DNA of 35,994 nt from CAYRCU01 sp964422865 (GTDB lineage: Bacteria > Patescibacteriota > Microgenomatia > UBA8517): the NCBI GenBank assembly GCA_964422865.1, contig CAYRCU010000008.1, forward strand, positions 1-35,994. The letters are read 5' to 3'. The notes under the pieces are model-generated. The model saw only the letters and a program-made list of their open reading frames with translations, ran no database searches and was not told the DNA's origin. A program made the translations under genes and the position numbers. This document shows, one piece after another, positions 33,701 to 35,994 of the stretch. How positions within the stretch are numbered: the stretch's first letter is position 1; every line of letters begins with the position of its first letter.

Positions 33701-35994
33701 CTCACGCCCCAAAAAGTTGTTGTAGTCTCCGGTGGTGTTGTACTGCCCAGCCTGGTACCCCAAAAAGTTGTTGGAGTATCCAGTGGTGTTGTACTGCCCA
33801 GCCTCACGTCCCAAAAAGTTGTTACCCCATCCAGTGGTGTTATTTTGTCCAGTTGCGTATCCCAAAAAGTTGTTGTAGTTTCCAGTGGTGTTGTACTGCC
33901 CAGCCTGGTACCCCAAAAAGTTGTTGTAGTTTCCAGTGGTGTTGTATTTCCCAGCCAAGTACCCTAAAAAGTTGTTGCCCCCTCCTGTGGTGTTGTACCT
34001 CCCAGCCTCACGCCCCAAAAAGTTGTTAGAGGATCCAGTGGTGGTTTTGGTTCCTGCCAGGCGGCCTGCAAAGAAGTTGTTGTTGCCGCTGGTTAGGGAG
34101 AGCCCTGCATCATCTCCCAGGAGGATGTTGTTTAGGCCACTGCCTCCGGTCCTCACTTCCAGTCCCAGGTTGCCATCGGAAGCATTTAAGGCCAGAGCGG
34201 GAGAGGAGCCTGTGATTAGTTTTACCGAGACATCATCTATGGTTCCTGTGAAGTCTGCTGTGGGGGTGAAGGTAAGTGATCCTGTACCTGTGGTGGTTAT
34301 GGTTGCGGTATATGAGGTTTGGTTGCCTTCAATGGCACTTGCTGTTACTCCACCCAGGGAGACTCTAAGCTTTCCATTGCCTGTTTCGTTTTTAATGGTG
34401 AAGACGACTTGGTAGGTGTTGCCGCTTGATACCCCTACATCCTGGGAGAGGGTGTCTCCGTCTGCAATGTCTGTTATTGCCAGGACCAATCCTGAACCTG
34501 TGCCTCCTGTGGTGGAGACGGAGGTACTATGAATATATGCTGTCCCTCCTGAGGTGAGGGAGATACCGGTTACTTTGCCGTTTCCATCCACCGCTGTTAC
34601 CGTGGCTGTGGCATCCCCACCTTCACCCAGAGTAACTACATCATCCACTGAATAGCCCGTGCCTCCATGTGTTATGGAAATAGCTTCCACGGCTCCACTA
34701 CTGCCTGTGTAGTCCATCTCTGCGTTTCCTGAGTCATATGCCCAGTTGCCTGAATATGTCCAGTCACCTGAGGGATCTGAAGAAAAGCCACCATTTGTTA
34801 CCAGTTCACTTCCCAGGGTGGCTTCTGTGTTTGCTCCCTGAACACTGGCAAGAGAGTTTGTTGTGTCAAGAGTAAAGAGTGAAGTTCCTGAGGAATTTTT
34901 CACCTCAAAGGCTGTGGTGGAGTCAGAAGCATTTTGGAACAAAACATCTCCTGCTACATGGAGAGTGGAGGAGGGGGAGGTTGTCCCCACCCCCACTTTA
35001 CCAGCGTTATCTATGTAGAGAGTTCCACCGTCAAAGTTGAAGTCTGCGCTGTTTGTGTCCATGTCAATTGTTGTTGTGGCATCCAGGGTCATTGAGTCCG
35101 TGAACTCACTCCAGTCAAGGGAGTCTGCTGTAATGTATGAGGAATCTATGGTTGCGGTACTGCCCAGAAGTCCTGAAGAAACTGTCACAAGGCCATCTGT
35201 TGTCAGGTTTGAAAGTGTTACAGCTCCTGTAACCCCCAAGGTAGATCCCAAGGTTGCAGCTCCTGTAGCATTTAATGTTCCTGATACATCCAGCTTGTAT
35301 CCCGGTGCTGTTGTGCCGATGCCTACGAGGCCGGTTGTTGCCTTAATAGTTATCTGGGCAGTGCCTCCACTATAAATAGCCGCGTTATCAGCAAGATCTG
35401 TGCCTAGGGTAAGGTCACGACCTGTTCCAGACATGAGACGAAGTTTACCGTTATCAGCGGCAATGCCGGCTTGAGTGTTGGCGCTGTTTTCTCCAAAGCG
35501 AATGGCGGGAGCATCAGCAACTAGGTGGAGTAAATCTCCACCGGCTCCGCTAATGGGGTTTAATGATGCTTCAAGTAAAGTTAGTTTGGCGTTGGCGCTT
35601 GGTGTAGTAGTTCCAATCCCAACATTTCCTTCAACAATCAAACCATTTGTTGGAGCCACACTTGTTCCTGAATAGGTGGCTCCAATTGCTACTCCTCCTT
35701 CTACGTCCAGTTTTGATTGGGGGGAGGTGGTGCCAATGCCTACATTGTTGGTGGAGGACAAGAACATGGTGTCCCCGGAGCCACTTCTGAGATAGACATT
35801 GCCATTGGTTGAACCAAGATAAAGGTTAGCTCCGCTTCCAGTAAGGTAGTTAGAAAGAGAATTGAGGTACATGTATTGTGAAACCATGACACTTCCAGTA
35901 ACGGATAGTTCTTGACTTGGATTGGTTGTCCCGATCCCCACATTTCCACCAGTAAAGTTCCAGGCATCTGCTGTGGTGTAGGTGAGGGAGCCTG
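30752..35994 (-). CDS. Giant fibre-like adhesin with 17-residue beta-roll repeats, 5' truncated by window edge
   Basis: The frame is open past the right edge; 1729 residues are counted from a GTG at 35941 and more lie upstream. Seven copies of a phage-fibre-type motif (V/L)G(I/V)GTTxP are spread along the chain (about residues 1, 67, 107, 205, 310, 945, 1105). About residues 340-590 include a carbohydrate-binding-like fold interrupted by GGTGY-type repeats. Residues 620-915 hold ~17 repeats of 17 residues, NNFLGYQAGQYNTTGxx, typical of trimeric beta-roll heads (YadA-like). Then come a conserved fibre C-terminal module (GYPVALIGRVPVKISDINGP) and a last domain ending FDWWIID, shared with the SAM-like/membrane protein. 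It is probably a trimeric surface adhesin; a prophage fibre is less likely because no phage genes are near. Confidence 0.88.
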   Translation of the reverse strand, partial: GSLTYTTADAWNFTGGNVGIGTTNPSQELSVTGSVMVSQYMYLNSLSNYLTGSGANLYLGSTNGNVYLRSGSGDTMFLSSTNNVGIGTTSPQSKLDVEGGVAIGATYSGTSVAPTNGLIVEGNVGIGTTTPSANAKLTLLEASLNPISGAGGDLLHLVADAPAIRFGENSANTQAGIAADNGKLRLMSGTGRDLTLGTDLADNAAIYSGGTAQITIKATTGLVGIGTTAPGYKLDVSGTLNATGAATLGSTLGVTGAVTLSNLTTDGLVTVSSGLLGSTATIDSSYITADSLDWSEFTDSMTLDATTTIDMDTNSADFNFDGGTLYIDNAGKVGVGTTSPSSTLHVAGDVLFQNASDSTTAFEVKNSSGTSLFTLDTTNSLASVQGANTEATLGSELVTNGGFSSDPSGDWTYSGNWAYDSGNAEMDYTGSSGAVEAISITHGGTGYSVDDVVTLGEGGDATATVTAVDGNGKVTGISLTSGGTAYIHSTSVSTTGGTGSGLVLAITDIADGDTLSQDVGVSSGNTYQVVFTIKNETGNGKLRVSLGGVTASAIEGNQTSYTATITTTGTGSLTFTPTADFTGTIDDVSVKLITGSSPALALNASDGNLGLEVRTGGSGLNNILLGDDAGLSLTSGNNNFFAGRLAGTKTTTGSSNNFLGREAGRYNTTGGGNNFLGYLAGKYNTTGNYNNFLGYQAGQYNTTGNYNNFLGYATGQNNTTGWGNNFLGREAGQYNTTGYSNNFLGYQAGQYNTTGDYNNFLGREAGQYNTTGDYNNFLGYQAGKYNTTGTHNNFLGYRAGQYNTTGTNNNALGYQALRYNTSGDFNNAIGYLALFSNTTGDHNSALGALSLAYNTTGDYNSALGYQSGQYSQTGMGNIAIGYQSFGYGTGSAFTGADYNTIIGYQAGYSLGQDDDKNVFLGYQAGYSETGSNKLYIENSSSTSPLIYGEFDNDIVGINGKLGVGTTSPTATLEITPTDINAIRINPYSTSAGNTGGLQFMELAANGTNFVGFKAPDNIAANVTWVLPNADGSNTQVLSTDGAGNLSWTSAGGTTYWSKSGTDLSPTTAGDDILLNSGETLTISDMTAGSIIFTGASGLLSQDNSNFFWDDSTNRLGIGTTTPGGRLDISSSDTTGPDFNITNTGVVTGTVAQITADSLTTGTAFDISVDALTGGKGIYIESTSTALTSGSLASLYWNPSGSAEIYATGDLFKIDVGQFGNVGNILALYDNGSEVFSVDQAKITSALPHEFTAAGDVSIAYDIDFTNQTSSYIKSDAPLYIEVGESFESNNLTLRTSNSGDILLDVGTDGATISQGPFSLDGQETLTVNDTTPDVSGGSHFVSANTASTVISDFDAGSGTLNAGHLLIVEVGDANTDFDCTSSGLNCGSTDITATAAGDILTFIYDGADWNLIGYMDASADNSGGADVAELFQSTENLEAGDIVKVDPNNPIQVVKSDKAYQFTAIGVISTDPGLTLGDEGYPVALIGRVPVKISDINGPITAGDPITSSDIPGVAMKATQPGSIIGTALEDWDPASGTDTVTIFINPTWHEPAETSLAEDGTVSETDLMLMTSLFSEQEGQMTLTIDNINTNNLTVLGDTLLGDTVISGSLSVGSIIFDSANNSIDTIGTFSIQPMALGNIEFMGGLVEIDTEGNVIVNEITANKYNVAGASAGSDTINAGNSSVYVSTNQVSENSLIFVTPKTVTDLNLAVTTRYAGDGFTVEISQTAEVDIEFDWWIIDRISDQ
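33197..34084 (-). repeat. 51-bp coding repeats (about 17 copies) in the fibre gene
   Basis: About 17 tandem units of 51 bp encode 17-residue beta-roll repeats of the form NNFLGYQAGQYNTTGDY. The central units are nearly identical in DNA (ccagtggtgttgtactgccc recurs), while the outer ones are diverged. The last three units vary in length. Confidence 0.93.

Noticed and set aside
33467..33967. Repetitive plus-strand frame opposite the fibre
   Set aside because: It arises from the 51-bp repeats read on the other strand; the minus-strand frame is part of a >1729-residue protein with known motifs.
33197..34084. CRISPR-like regular repeats
   Set aside because: The 51-bp periodicity is continuous, in frame and encodes 17-residue beta-roll repeats; there are no unique spacers and no cas genes.
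30752..35994. Prophage tail-fibre module
   Set aside because: The fibre motifs are phage-like, but no capsid, terminase, portal, lysis or integrase catalytic gene lies in the window; a cellular adhesin is the simpler reading.

Overview
The window looks like a chromosome segment of a Candidate Phyla Radiation (Patescibacteria) bacterium, most likely Microgenomates-like. Pointers are small housekeeping genes mixed with very large secreted proteins, a ComEC split into two genes, an NDP kinase with a ~40-residue insert, a tRNA without encoded CCA, and AT-rich 7-bp repeat arrays. TGA is used as a normal stop (for example at the ends of leuS and comEA), so the Gly-recoding of Gracilibacteria/SR1 does not apply. 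The lineage is an inference from style, not from a marker-gene search.

Layout. 1-4443 (+): 3' part of a large extracellular membrane protein, transcription terminator Rho, a LysM/M23 murein hydrolase and tRNA-Ala(CGC). 4537-7478 (-): an O-antigen-ligase/Wzy-like membrane protein with C-terminal TPRs, and a chimera of a tyrosine-recombinase-type SAM-like domain, one membrane helix and an outer beta domain. 7479-8009: gene-free, with a perfect palindrome and promoter-like boxes. 8010-15416: leuS (+), a small secreted membrane-anchored protein (-), then comEA, comEC membrane part, comEC metallo-beta-lactamase part and argS (+). 15424-15921 (-): DUF1003 membrane protein. 15950-18846 (+): M16 peptidase, ndk, two small membrane-anchored proteins, and a 61-bp duplication of the ndk 3' end. 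18843-24054 (+): a 1290-residue secreted phosphatase/phytase/alginate-lyase-like protein carrying a dockerin, followed 4 bp later by a membrane-anchored cohesin protein. 24112-24501 (-): a four-helix-bundle (23S rRNA IVS-type) gene with heptamer repeats at both ends. 24521-35994 (-): a 2063-residue DUF2341/LamG protein and a >1729-residue fibre-like protein, the latter cut by the window edge.

How they may work together. The standout is the adjacent dockerin enzyme and anchored cohesin, which together look like a minimal cellulosome-style surface display of a phosphate-scavenging enzyme (metallophosphoesterase plus beta-propeller phytase). The giant LamG and fibre proteins are probable adhesins. 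The com genes suggest DNA import. A beta domain ending in F-(N/D)-W-W is shared by the fibre and by the SAM-like/membrane chimera, linking two distant surface loci. No CRISPR array, transposase or rRNA gene is seen.
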